A stretch of DNA of 64,000 nt from the NCBI GenBank assembly GCA_947169155.1, contig CAMVON010000005.1:1-64000 (forward strand), read 5' to 3'. Of the stretch, positions 7,465 to 15,933 are shown one piece after another. The notes under the pieces are model-generated. The model was given only the letters and a program-made list of their open reading frames with translations, searched no databases and was not told where the DNA came from. How positions within the stretch are numbered: the stretch's first letter is position 1; each line of letters opens with the position of its first letter. Position numbers and translations under genes: made by a program. The DNA is from an uncultured Clostridiaceae bacterium (GTDB taxonomy: Bacteria > Bacillota > Clostridia > TANB77 > CAG-465).

Positions 7465-9066
7465 ATGAAAAATAAAGATATTAGAAAAAGAGCAAGAGAA
7501 ACTTTAAAAAAGAATTATTTTACTTTAGTTTTTGTTTGCTTAATAATGATGATATTTGCTGGAAGTTATGCTACTACATTTAATGGAATTAAAAATGTTT
7601 TAAGAGATGACTCAGTTGCAGAGAGTATAAAACTTGAAACAGAAGTTGACTCATTAAGTAGTTCAAACTTAGATATTACATCATCTGTATTAAAGACAAT
7701 ATTTAAAACAGATAATATAGATGAAATATATGTTGAAGAAAAAGTTACAGCAGGACTATTTAGGACAATTTTTGATGGGATTACACATTTAGAACAGTTT
7801 TTGTTTAGAGTTGTAAAAGGTGTTCTAGATGCTTTTGTTAATGCAAATAAAGCAATTGTGCTTGTTATTATTGTATTGTTATTTCAACTCTTATATAGAG
7901 TATTTGTAGCAAAACCATTAAAAGTGTGTCAAGCTCGTGTGTTTCTAGAGTCAAGAATATATCATAAAACACCGTTTAAAAGAATAGCAGCATTTTCAAA
8001 TTTTAAAGATTATTTTAGAACTGTTAAAACTATATTTTTGGTGGATTTATTTCAAATGCTTTGGGATCTAACTATTATTGGTGGTATAATTAAGCGTTAT
8101 TCTTATAGACTAGTGCCAATGATTGTTGCTGAAAATCCTAAGGTTAAGTCATTTGAAGCTATAAAACTTTCAGAAGATATGATGAAAGGAAAAAAGTGGA
8201 AATTATTTTTACTAGATTTATCTTTTACATTTTATATGATTATGGATATTGCAACTTTAGGAATACTTGGAGTGTTAGGTTTTAATCCATACTATACAGC
8301 AAGTATAGTTGAATTTTATACATTTGTAAAAATTGAATATATAGATAAAAAAGGAAAAGGATTTGAATTATTAAACGACAATAAATTATTAAATAATGAT
8401 AATAATCTGGAATGTTATCCAGGAGTAACTAGAAAAGAAAAGAAGAAAATGGATGAAATGTTTCATTATTACCAAAAATATACACTTTCTTCTTTAATAT
8501 TATTGTTTTTTACATTTGCTTTTATTGGATGGCTTTGGGAAGTTCTATTATATGTGTATAAAGATGGAATATTTGTTAATAGAGGAGTATTACATGGACC
8601 ATGGCTTCCAATATATGGTGCAGGTGGTGTAGTAATACTATTCTTACTTTTCTTGCCTAAAAAGTTTAAGAAATTAATGGATAATCCAATACTTACATTT
8701 TTTATTGTTGTATTACTATGTGGAATAATAGAATATACAACATCATGGTATTTAGAGGTTAGTCAAGGTCTTAGATGGTGGGATTATACTGGAAACTTCT
8801 TAAATCTAAATGGTAGAATATGTTTTGAAGGTCTTGCATTTTTTGGACTTGGTGGTTGTATTTGTTTATATATAGTTGCACCACATATGCAAGAAGTATT
8901 CTCTAAAATGAAACCAAAACTTAGAAATATATTATGCATAGTCTTGGTATTAATATTTTTAGTAGATGTTGCATATTCATTTAATAATCCAAATGTTGGA
9001 GCAGGTATAACTGATGATGGTTCTCATAACCAAATAATTGAAGAAACATTAAAAGAGGCTAAATAA
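7465..9066 (+). CDS. Membrane protein: DUF975-like N-terminus fused to an ABC_trans_CmpB-like domain
   Basis: A 533-residue polytopic membrane protein. The N-terminal half starts KNKDIRKRARETLKKNY, typical of DUF975 proteins, and contains a long extracytoplasmic stretch between two early membrane segments. From about residue 340, after a short basic linker, a second module begins with FAFIGWLWEVLLYVYKDG and VNRGVLHGPWLPIYGAGG, diagnostic of the putative ABC-transporter type IV (CmpB, PF06541) family. Both families lack a firmly known function. The two halves are normally separate proteins, so this looks like a gene fusion. It is preceded by a terminator and followed by another, so it stands alone. 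Confidence 0.78.
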   Translation: MKNKDIRKRARETLKKNYFTLVFVCLIMMIFAGSYATTFNGIKNVLRDDSVAESIKLETEVDSLSSSNLDITSSVLKTIFKTDNIDEIYVEEKVTAGLFRTIFDGITHLEQFLFRVVKGVLDAFVNANKAIVLVIIVLLFQLLYRVFVAKPLKVCQARVFLESRIYHKTPFKRIAAFSNFKDYFRTVKTIFLVDLFQMLWDLTIIGGIIKRYSYRLVPMIVAENPKVKSFEAIKLSEDMMKGKKWKLFLLDLSFTFYMIMDIATLGILGVLGFNPYYTASIVEFYTFVKIEYIDKKGKGFELLNDNKLLNNDNNLECYPGVTRKEKKKMDEMFHYYQKYTLSSLILLFFTFAFIGWLWEVLLYVYKDGIFVNRGVLHGPWLPIYGAGGVVILFLLFLPKKFKKLMDNPILTFFIVVLLCGIIEYTTSWYLEVSQGLRWWDYTGNFLNLNGRICFEGLAFFGLGGCICLYIVAPHMQEVFSKMKPKLRNILCIVLVLIFLVDVAYSFNNPNVGAGITDDGSHNQIIEETLKEAK

Positions 9067-9085
9067 TAGCCTCTTGTTTATTTTA
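9054..9085. terminator. Bidirectional terminator at the end of the DUF975-CmpB gene
   Basis: Stem AGAGGCTA/TAGCCTCT, loop AATAA, T-rich downstream and A-rich upstream; the plus-strand stop codon lies in the loop. It could also end the small minus-strand reading frame at 9078-9191. Confidence 0.75.
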
Positions 9086-9191
9086 TTAAGTTATATAAGT
9101 GAATATTTATTCCAAGCATTATAATGTTTGCAGTTATTAAAGTGAAAAGTATAATATATAAAATCATAATTGTTTTGTATTTTTGTCTCAT
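9078..9191 (-). CDS. Possible 37-residue single-pass membrane peptide
   Basis: An open frame on the minus strand starts ATG at 9191 and ends TAA at 9078. It begins MRQKYKTIMILYIILF, followed by one hydrophobic helix and a short polar tail. An AGGATGTG sequence lies about 10 bases before the ATG and a bidirectional hairpin lies at its end. AT-rich DNA easily produces such frames, so this is tentative. No function can be suggested. Confidence 0.35.
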   Translation of the reverse strand: MRQKYKTIMILYIILFTLITANIIMLGINIHLYNLIK

Positions 9192-9311
9192 AATTTCACA
9201 TCCTAATAATAATACTATAGCATAAAAAATTATAAATGTATACATTATGTGTACAAAATAGTACGTTAATTAAATTACAAATAAAACGTATAATACTTTT
9301 AGGTGATTATT

Positions 9312-9500
9312 ATGGGAAAATTAAAGATCATTTCAGAGAGCAAAACTAAGGATAGTATTACTAGAACAATAAGAATGAGTGGAACAACTTTTGATAGAAT
9401 AGCAGAATTAGCTGAGAAAAATAAAATATCATTTAATAATGTTGTAAATCAAATACTTGAATATGGTTTAGACAACGTAGATATGGATAAGACAAAATAA
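9312..9500 (+). CDS. Small ribbon-helix-helix-like DNA-binding protein
   Basis: A 62-residue protein. After a basic N-terminus, SITRTIRMSGTTFDRIAELAEKN forms the strand and first helix, and ISFNNVVNQILEYGL the second helix, as in Arc/CopG-type RHH repressors. The start at ATG 9312 is 6 bases after AGGTG; an upstream in-frame GTG (9303) is part of that ribosome site. It has its own -10 TATAAT (9289-9294) and its own terminator, and no antitoxin/toxin partner lies next to it. The target is unknown; it may regulate itself or its neighbours. Confidence 0.72.
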   Translation: MGKLKIISESKTKDSITRTIRMSGTTFDRIAELAEKNKISFNNVVNQILEYGLDNVDMDKTK

Positions 9501-9530
9501 GGGATTACTTTAATGTAGTCTCTTTTTTTC
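9501..9530 (+). terminator. Terminator after the RHH gene
   Basis: Stem GGGATTAC/GTAGTCTC with two G-T pairs, loop TTTAAT, seven T. Confidence 0.8.
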
Positions 9531-9559
9531 TTGTATTTGTGGAATAAATAATATATAAT
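9531..9559 (+). promoter_or_regulatory. Promoter of the Wzy-like gene
   Basis: TTGTAT, 17 bases, TATAAT, ending 19 bases before the start codon of the next gene. Confidence 0.65.
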
Positions 9560-9578
9560 TGCAGTAACGAGGAAAACA

Positions 9579-11549
9579 ATGGAAAGAGTAATTGAAAAAG
9601 CTAAAAAAATAATAGAGTTATTGGTTATTTTACTTATTTGTTTTATAGGAATAAGACGTGGTGGATATTATAAAATAGATACTTTAGGTGTAATGTATAT
9701 TATTAATCTACTTATTCTTTTATATTTTCTAATTAATGGAAAAATTAATATTAATAAAGGTATAGTATTTGGATTTATTACATTAATTGTATCGTATTTT
9801 ATACCAGTAGCAATTAATAATGTAGCAACAATGTCTGGAGCTATAAATCTAGCAACAAGAGTATATAGCTTATATTTGTTATATCTACTAATAACTAATA
9901 GTGAAAATAAAGAAAAATATATAAAAGCAATGATTATATTTATTGCTATAGTTGGACTTCTTGTATTAGATGAGACTGGAACTAGACTTTTTGAAAAACC
10001 ATTAAATATGCTTGGTGGAGCATATGTATCTGAAATAGGACAGGTCCCAGAAACAATATTTCAATATACAAATTTCTTGGGCATTTTATCTTTAATTTCA
10101 GTTATTTATTTGTATAAAAAACTAGTTGATAGTGTGGATAACAAGAACAAAAAAATATTTATATATACATGTATTAGTTATTTTACTACTATAATGTTTT
10201 ATTCACATTCAAAGATGATTTTTATTTTATATATTATAACAGCATTTATTATACCTATTATTATGAAAAAAAATAAAGATATAGTATACTTACTATTTAA
10301 TTTTATATTTAGCTTGATTGTATTTAGTTTAGCAAAAATATTTTTTGTTTTTATTTCTTTAGCTATAGTTGTAGCTTTAGGTATATTATATGAATATGTA
10401 TTGAATGATGAAAAGAATAAAAAGATAAAAAATGGAATAACTATAGCTTTAATTGTAGCGATTATAATTGTAGCAATATTAAGCATAAATAGGATAGTAA
10501 ACTCTAGTGTGATTTTAAATTTTAGAAATTATTTTTCAAATTTTAGAAGTACGTCATTAAGACTTACATACTATATAGATGGCTTAAAAATTGTATTTAA
10601 AACTCCATTAAATGCTATATTTGGAAATGGTGGTAATGCATTTAGAACATTATATGAAACTGTACAAACAAGTGAGTATGTATCTTTAGAAGTACATAGC
10701 TTATTTATACAGGTTCTAGTTGAAAGTGGTCTATTAGGACTTATTAGTTTAATTTCTATTATTGTTTTAACTATAAAAAACAGTAAGGAAAAAATATATA
10801 AGTATATGCTAGTTATTTATTTGGTATTTGCATCTTTTGATATTTCATTTACATATTTGTTTATACTATATTTCTTTACAATACTTCTTGCAATAAATAG
10901 CAATGAAAAAAGAATAGAACAAGCAAGTAAAACATATTTAGTATGCAATGGAATAATGTATGTATCGGTGTTTTTAATACTAACTTTACAGGTAATTGCA
11001 ATGATTATTGAACCATCAAAGGTGGACAATTTAAATGTTACTTTAGACGAGCAACAAAAAATAATTAGTGAATGCAGAGTTGCTTCAACATTAGATCCAT
11101 ATGATATAGATTATATTAGATTATATAGTAGAGCATGTGTAAACTATATGGATATATTAGATATTAAGAAAGAATTATATGGACAAGATAATTTAGAAAA
11201 AAGGTTTGAGCTTTCAAATATTATTTATAATAATACAAATAATGAGTTGCTTTTTGAGAAGAATAATAAATATGCAATTGATGACAATGTTTTTTATACT
11301 TGTAAATATGTTGATGAACTTGTTGGCTCAAATTATTTTGGGGATGAGATTAAAGGTTATGAATACTATTTAAAACAAATCTTGGATAGAATTGAATTAT
11401 TTAAGACTCATCCTTTAAATGATTATGCTCAAATACAATATATACTTGGCTTAGAAAGTATATATACAAAATTTTCAAATATTAATACTATGCTTAATAG
11501 TGAAAATATTTCACTTATGTTAGACAACATAAAAGAAATACTAGAATAG
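9579..11549 (+). CDS. O-antigen ligase/polymerase-like (Wzy_C) membrane protein
   Basis: A 656-residue protein with about a dozen membrane segments in residues 1-460. A large loop carries FRSTSLRLTYYIDGLKIVF and EVHSLFIQVLVESGLLGL, the hallmark of the Wzy_C/O-antigen ligase superfamily that joins or polymerises lipid-linked glycans outside the membrane. The last 170 residues are a soluble helical domain, possibly TPR-like. GAGG lies shortly before the ATG. There are no other polysaccharide genes beside it, so the glycan is unknown. It may contribute to cell-wall or capsule polymer assembly. Confidence 0.8.
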   Translation: MERVIEKAKKIIELLVILLICFIGIRRGGYYKIDTLGVMYIINLLILLYFLINGKININKGIVFGFITLIVSYFIPVAINNVATMSGAINLATRVYSLYLLYLLITNSENKEKYIKAMIIFIAIVGLLVLDETGTRLFEKPLNMLGGAYVSEIGQVPETIFQYTNFLGILSLISVIYLYKKLVDSVDNKNKKIFIYTCISYFTTIMFYSHSKMIFILYIITAFIIPIIMKKNKDIVYLLFNFIFSLIVFSLAKIFFVFISLAIVVALGILYEYVLNDEKNKKIKNGITIALIVAIIIVAILSINRIVNSSVILNFRNYFSNFRSTSLRLTYYIDGLKIVFKTPLNAIFGNGGNAFRTLYETVQTSEYVSLEVHSLFIQVLVESGLLGLISLISIIVLTIKNSKEKIYKYMLVIYLVFASFDISFTYLFILYFFTILLAINSNEKRIEQASKTYLVCNGIMYVSVFLILTLQVIAMIIEPSKVDNLNVTLDEQQKIISECRVASTLDPYDIDYIRLYSRACVNYMDILDIKKELYGQDNLEKRFELSNIIYNNTNNELLFEKNNKYAIDDNVFYTCKYVDELVGSNYFGDEIKGYEYYLKQILDRIELFKTHPLNDYAQIQYILGLESIYTKFSNINTMLNSENISLMLDNIKEILE

Positions 11550-11551
11550 CC

Positions 11552-11580
11552 TTGTATTTTGAATAATTTTATGTTATAAT
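11552..11580 (+). promoter_or_regulatory. Promoter of secG-rnr
   Basis: TTGTAT, 17 bases, perfect TATAAT; secG begins 41 bases downstream. Confidence 0.8.
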
Positions 11581-11621
11581 ACAAAAATGTAAAACGACAT
11601 GTTTGATAGGAGGAGAACAAT

Positions 11622-11858
11622 ATGGGATGGATAGATTGGACTTTATCAATATTGACAATAATAGTTGGATTAGTTCTAACAGTAGTTGTAATGCTACAAT
11701 CTAGCAAAGATCAACAATCTGCTGTTACAGGAAGTAATACATTTTACGGAGCAAATAAATCTAAAACTCTAGACGGAGTATTATCTAAATACACTATTGT
11801 TTTAGGAATAATTTTCTGCATACTATGCTTTGCTACAACTTTTTCAATTATTAAATAG
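11622..11858 (+). CDS. secG: Protein translocase subunit SecG
   Basis: A 78-residue protein with two membrane helices (about 5-25 and 55-77). They are joined by a loop containing MLQSSKDQQSAVTGSN and FYGANKSKTLDG, the typical SecG pattern. SecG assists SecYE in protein export. AGGAGGAGAA precedes the ATG. rnr follows 11 bases later; secG-rnr is a common pair in Firmicutes, which supports both calls. Confidence 0.95.
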   Translation: MGWIDWTLSILTIIVGLVLTVVVMLQSSKDQQSAVTGSNTFYGANKSKTLDGVLSKYTIVLGIIFCILCFATTFSIIK

Positions 11859-11869
11859 TAAAGGATATT

Positions 11870-14017
11870 ATGAAAAACACTACAGAAAATAATTTACGAA
11901 AAGATAAATATACTACAAGGAAGGAAGTGTTAACTTCCTTCTTTTTATCTAATGAGTATAGTTTAGCTACTAGAAAACAAATAATTGCATTATTTAGTAT
12001 TCCTGAACACGATCAAAAACAATTAGATAGAATACTTTCAGAACTTGTTGAAGAAGGAATAGTAATTCTAGATGATAGTAACAGATATGTTCCACTTAGT
12101 AGAACAGACTATGTTAAATGTAAATTTCAAGCTAAGTCTATGGGATTTGGGTTTGGAATAGTTGAAGATGGTGAAGATGTATATATTTCATCTAAAAATT
12201 TAAATGGTGCAATGAACGGGGATGAAATCCTTGTTGAAACTTTTGAATCTAGTGGAAAAAGCAGAGAAGGAAAAGTTGTAAAAGTATTAAAAAGAAATAT
12301 TGAAACTGTAATAGGAAAATTTACAAAATCTAAAAACTTTGGTTTTGTTGAACCAATAGATGATACAATTGCAGATATATATATTTCAAAGAAAAATTCT
12401 CAAAACTATAAAACAGGTCAAGTCGTTAAAGTTAAAATAATTAAGTATCCTACAGACAAGAATAAAGCTGAAGGAAAAATAGAAAGTATTATTGGAACAG
12501 AAGATGATGCACATATTGATGCAAAGTCATTATATGTTTCATATAATTTAGATATTTTAGAAAAATTTAATGAGGATGTTAAAGCAGAAGTGGCTAAAAT
12601 TCCTCAAAGTGTATTAAAGAAAGAAAAGCAAGGCAGAATAGATAGAACTAATGAGAGATGCTTTACTATAGATGCTGCAGATGCTAAAGATTTAGATGAT
12701 GCAGTATATGTAAAAAAGACAGATGATGGATATGTATTATCTGTATATATAGCAGATGTTTCACATTATGTAAGAGAAGGAACCGCTTTAAATAAAGAGG
12801 CAATAGCTCGTGGTACAAGCATATATATTCCAGGTACTGTTATTCCAATGCTACCAAAAGAACTTTCAAACGGGATTTGTAGCTTAAATGAAGGCGTAGA
12901 AAGATTAGTACTAGGAATAGATATAAAAATGGATTTAAATGGCAATGTGCTTCAATCTGAAGTATTTAAAGGTATAATTAAATCTGTAAAGAAAATGTCT
13001 TATGATAAAGTATATAAAGTTATATCTAATACAGAAGACGAAGAAACTAAAAAAGAATATGCTAATTTTAAAGAAGACTTGCTTTTAATGGAAGAATTAG
13101 CTAAAATATTAAATGAAAAAAGAATTAATTCTGGATGTATTAATTTTGATATTCCAGAAACTCACATTGTTTTAGATGAAAATGGTGATGTTAAAGATGT
13201 TGAGCCATATCCTATAACATTTGCTAATCAAATGATTGAGGAATTTATGCTTGCAGCTAATATGGCTATAGCAGAAAAATATTATTATTTGGAATTACCA
13301 TTTATTTATAGAATACACGAAAAACCTGATGAAGAAAAACTTAGAGATTTAAATTTAGTATTATCTAATTACAATGTAAGAATTAAAGGAATAAAGGATG
13401 TACATCCAAAAGCTTTATCAGATATTTTAAATAACCTAGATGAAGAAAATAAAGATATAGTATCTACATATATGTTAAGATCTTTAAAACTTGCAAAATA
13501 TAGTAATGAATGTTTAGGGCATTTTGGACTTAACGCTAAATACTATTGTCATTTTACTTCACCAATTAGAAGATATCCAGATTTATTTATTCATAGAGTT
13601 ATTTCTAAATCATTAGAAAATAATATGAATTTTAAACAAAATGAACTTAGAAAATTAGATAAGCAAGCAGAAGAATATGCAAAATCTTCTTCAGAAATGG
13701 AGAAAAATGCTACAAAAATAGAAAGAGATTTTGATAGTTTATATTCTGCAATGTATATGGAGCGTTTTGTTGGTGAAGAGTTTAAAGCAATAGTATCGTC
13801 AATTACTTCATTTGGTATTTTTGTTAAACTAGAAAATACAATTGAAGGATATGTATCTTTTGCTGATATTCCTGGAGATTATTATATCTATGATGAATCA
13901 TCAAGATTAATAGTTGGAAGAAGAACAAAAAATGTTATTAAAATAGGAGATAAAGTTAATGTAAGGTTAATAAAATCTGATGTTTTAACAAAACAAATAG
14001 ATTTTGAAATAATATAA
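11870..14017 (+). CDS. rnr: Ribonuclease R (3'-5' exoribonuclease)
   Basis: A 715-residue RNB-family exonuclease. Domain order: a winged-helix N-terminus (1-75), cold-shock/OB domains (about 80-230), the RNB catalytic domain (about 250-590), then an S1 domain (about 630-715). The catalytic aspartates are in DAADAKDLDDAVYV. The RNB motif ARGTSIYIPGTVIPMLP and the FTSPIRRYPDLFIHR stretch are diagnostic. It degrades structured RNA and takes part in RNA quality control. It sits 11 bases after secG. Confidence 0.95.
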   Translation: MKNTTENNLRKDKYTTRKEVLTSFFLSNEYSLATRKQIIALFSIPEHDQKQLDRILSELVEEGIVILDDSNRYVPLSRTDYVKCKFQAKSMGFGFGIVEDGEDVYISSKNLNGAMNGDEILVETFESSGKSREGKVVKVLKRNIETVIGKFTKSKNFGFVEPIDDTIADIYISKKNSQNYKTGQVVKVKIIKYPTDKNKAEGKIESIIGTEDDAHIDAKSLYVSYNLDILEKFNEDVKAEVAKIPQSVLKKEKQGRIDRTNERCFTIDAADAKDLDDAVYVKKTDDGYVLSVYIADVSHYVREGTALNKEAIARGTSIYIPGTVIPMLPKELSNGICSLNEGVERLVLGIDIKMDLNGNVLQSEVFKGIIKSVKKMSYDKVYKVISNTEDEETKKEYANFKEDLLLMEELAKILNEKRINSGCINFDIPETHIVLDENGDVKDVEPYPITFANQMIEEFMLAANMAIAEKYYYLELPFIYRIHEKPDEEKLRDLNLVLSNYNVRIKGIKDVHPKALSDILNNLDEENKDIVSTYMLRSLKLAKYSNECLGHFGLNAKYYCHFTSPIRRYPDLFIHRVISKSLENNMNFKQNELRKLDKQAEEYAKSSSEMEKNATKIERDFDSLYSAMYMERFVGEEFKAIVSSITSFGIFVKLENTIEGYVSFADIPGDYYIYDESSRLIVGRRTKNVIKIGDKVNVRLIKSDVLTKQIDFEII

Positions 14018-14030
14018 GAGGTGAATTTTA

Positions 14031-14741
14031 ATGGAAATTAAAGAAAAACAACAAATTAACAAAAATGCAAAAAAATTTAAAATTGACATCAAGAATAGTA
14101 AAGATATTTTGGGGAACTTATTATCATTTTATAGGGAACATATAATTAAATTACATATTATATTTACCATCATAACATTTGTAATATTTATAGTAACTTT
14201 TGTTTATACTTTTTCTAAAATAAAATCAGGTGACTATATTGTAGCTGATAGTATTCAAGCTAAATCTTTATTTGAGTTAATAAAATATAATGGTTTCTTA
14301 AGTTTAGTTATTATTATTGCTGGAATTACGCCATTTTTTTATATATCTGCTATTGGAATTGCACAAGGAATGGCATTAGTTGATGAATTAGCTTTAAGAT
14401 ATGCTTTCCATTCTAGTTTTTATTTTACTTCTTTAATTGGTGGATTAATTCAAATTGTTGGAATTGGTTTATGTATAGCAGTTGGTTTGTATTATTGTAA
14501 GTTGTCTAGTAAAAAATATAAGTACTATCATCATTCTAGCTTTGGAATGGATGACATAAAAGAGAGATTTTTTGATATAAGAAAAGATGAAAAGAAACTT
14601 GAAAAATTAAAAATGAAAAGAGAAGAAAAAGCTAGAAAAATACAAGAGGCAAACATCAAAATACCTTATTTTAATATTATACTTTTAGGTATTATAGGTT
14701 TTTTAGTTCAAGTTGTTGGTACTCTAATTGCAGTAATATAA
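14031..14741 (+). CDS. Multi-pass membrane protein of unknown function
   Basis: A 236-residue protein with hydrophobic segments near 42-62, 83-105, 125-160 and 212-236. A basic, coiled segment (residues about 180-205, EKKLEKLKMKREEKARK) precedes the last helix. No family is recognised with confidence. It starts 13 bases after rnr with AAGAGGTGAA upstream and ends 9 bases before trmB, so it appears to belong to the secG-rnr-trmB transcription unit. A role linked to these housekeeping genes cannot be deduced. Confidence 0.7.
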   Translation: MEIKEKQQINKNAKKFKIDIKNSKDILGNLLSFYREHIIKLHIIFTIITFVIFIVTFVYTFSKIKSGDYIVADSIQAKSLFELIKYNGFLSLVIIIAGITPFFYISAIGIAQGMALVDELALRYAFHSSFYFTSLIGGLIQIVGIGLCIAVGLYYCKLSSKKYKYYHHSSFGMDDIKERFFDIRKDEKKLEKLKMKREEKARKIQEANIKIPYFNIILLGIIGFLVQVVGTLIAVI

Positions 14742-14750
14742 GGAGGAAAA

Positions 14751-15389
14751 ATGAGAACCAGATTTAATCCTAAAGCTATCGAAGAAATGAATGAATTTGA
14801 TAGATATATAAAGGATAAAGATACAATTCAAAAAATAATTAAAGATAATATTGGTAAAAAAATATACCTTGAAATAGGAATGGGTAAAGGAGATTTTATA
14901 ACTCAACTTTGTCAATTAGATAAAGATAATATATATATAGGAGTAGAAGTTTCTCCACCAGTTCTTGCACTTGCTATAAAAAAACTAAAAAGATATGAAG
15001 AAGAGAATAACAATAGATTAGATAATTTATATTTTATGAGTGAAGATGCAGCTACTTTAAATGAAATATTTGAAAATCATCAAATTGAAAAAATATATCT
15101 TAATTTTAGTGATCCATGGCCTAAGAAAAAACATACAAAAAGAAGACTTACTCATGAGAATTTCTTAAGTGTATATAAAGAAATATTAAAGGAACATGGT
15201 GAAATTGAATTTAAAACAGATAATAGAGGACTTTTTGAATATAGTTTGGTAAGTATGCAAAACTATGGCTTAAAGTTTAAAGAAGTATATTTAGATCTTC
15301 ATCAAACAGATGTATTTAATATTGAGACAGAATATGAAAAGAAATTTTCACCTTTTGGACCTATATATAAAATAATAGTAGAGTACTAG
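14751..15389 (+). CDS. trmB: tRNA (guanine-N7-)-methyltransferase
   Basis: A 212-residue class I methyltransferase. The SAM-binding loop is LEIGMGKGDFI, followed by IGVEVS. The signature NFSDPWPKKKHTKRRL and EFKTDNRGLFEYS are specific to TrmB, which methylates G46 of tRNAs to m7G. AAGGAGG lies just before the ATG. Its stop codon is inside the terminator hairpin. It is last in the secG-rnr unit. Confidence 0.95.
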   Translation: MRTRFNPKAIEEMNEFDRYIKDKDTIQKIIKDNIGKKIYLEIGMGKGDFITQLCQLDKDNIYIGVEVSPPVLALAIKKLKRYEEENNNRLDNLYFMSEDAATLNEIFENHQIEKIYLNFSDPWPKKKHTKRRLTHENFLSVYKEILKEHGEIEFKTDNRGLFEYSLVSMQNYGLKFKEVYLDLHQTDVFNIETEYEKKFSPFGPIYKIIVEY

Positions 15390-15408
15390 AAATAGTACTC
15401 TATTTTTT
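15379..15408 (+). terminator. Terminator of the secG-rnr-trmB unit
   Basis: Ten-bp stem TAGAGTACTA/TAGTACTCTA with a GAAA tetraloop and six T; it overlaps the trmB stop codon. Confidence 0.92.
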
Positions 15409-15414
15409 AAAAGC

Positions 15415-15451
15415 AAAAAAATACTAGAGCATATTTCTATACTCTAGTATT
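15415..15451 (-). terminator. Terminator of the tRNA-His/tRNA-Gln unit
   Basis: Read on the minus strand: stem AATACTAGAGTATA/TATGCTCTAGTATT, loop GAAA, then a T run. It faces the trmB terminator 6 bases away. Confidence 0.9.
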
Positions 15452-15457
15452 TAATAT

Positions 15458-15532
15458 TGGCTGGGCTGGCTGGACTCGAACCAGCGCATGTCAGAGTCAA
15501 AGTCTGATGCCTTACCACTTGGCTACAGCCCA
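15458..15532 (-). tRNA. tRNA-Gln (anticodon UUG)
   Basis: On the minus strand the acceptor is TGGGCTG/CAGCCCA, the anticodon stem TCAGA/TCTGA with loop CTTTGAC (anticodon TTG), and the T arm GCTGG-TTCGAGT-CCAGC. Discriminator G and CCA are encoded. It is co-transcribed with tRNA-His. Confidence 0.97.
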
Positions 15533-15540
15533 ATATTATA

Positions 15541-15617
15541 TGGGGTGAATAGTGGGACTTGAACCCACGACATCCAGTGCCACAAACTGGCGCTCTACCA
15601 ACTGAACTATATCCACC
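15541..15617 (-). tRNA. tRNA-His (anticodon GUG)
   Basis: On the minus strand: G-1 paired with C73 as expected for tRNA-His, acceptor GTGGATA/TATTCAC, anticodon stem CCAGT/ACTGG with loop TTGTGGC (anticodon GTG), T arm GTGGG-TTCAAGT-CCCAC, encoded CCA. Confidence 0.97.
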
Positions 15618-15633
15618 ATTTCAGTACTTCTAT

Positions 15634-15662
15634 ATTATAAACTTTTTTTGTTGGTTTGTCAA
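15634..15662 (-). promoter_or_regulatory. Promoter of the tRNA-His/tRNA-Gln unit
   Basis: On the minus strand, perfect TTGACA and TATAAT hexamers are separated by 17 bases, ending 17 bases before tRNA-His. Confidence 0.92.
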
Positions 15663-15753
15663 CCTAAATAAGTAAAAAAAGTAAAAACCCTTAAAATATA
15701 TAGTACCCTTGTATTATTTTATAAATTATTATAAAATATAGATGGGTGATATT

Positions 15754-15933
15754 ATGGACGAAAAAGAAAGCTATGAATTAGACTGCTTTATTGGAGATTT
15801 AGATGCTCTAGAAAAAGAATTGAAAAATCGTAAAGAAGTTGATTTTTTTGAAAGCAAGTCTGAAGCTAAGAAAGTGAAAAATGTTAATGTTTCTGAGATT
15901 TTGAAACAAATAAGAGGTGAAAAAGATGTCTAG
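15754..15933 (+). CDS. Small acidic protein of unknown function, upstream of the HExxH gene
   Basis: A 59-residue charged protein (MDEKESYELDCFIGDLDALE at the N-terminus), predicted mostly helical, with no known domain. The start at 15754 follows GGGTGAT; an in-frame ATG at 15742 precedes that site. Its end overlaps the next gene by 8 bases, so the two are translationally coupled. It may be a partner or regulator of the metalloprotease-like protein; this is inference from position only. Confidence 0.6.
   Translation: MDEKESYELDCFIGDLDALEKELKNRKEVDFFESKSEAKKVKNVNVSEILKQIRGEKDV

Noticed and set aside
9312..9500. RHH protein as the antitoxin of a toxin-antitoxin pair
   Set aside because: It has its own terminator directly after it, and neither neighbour resembles a toxin.
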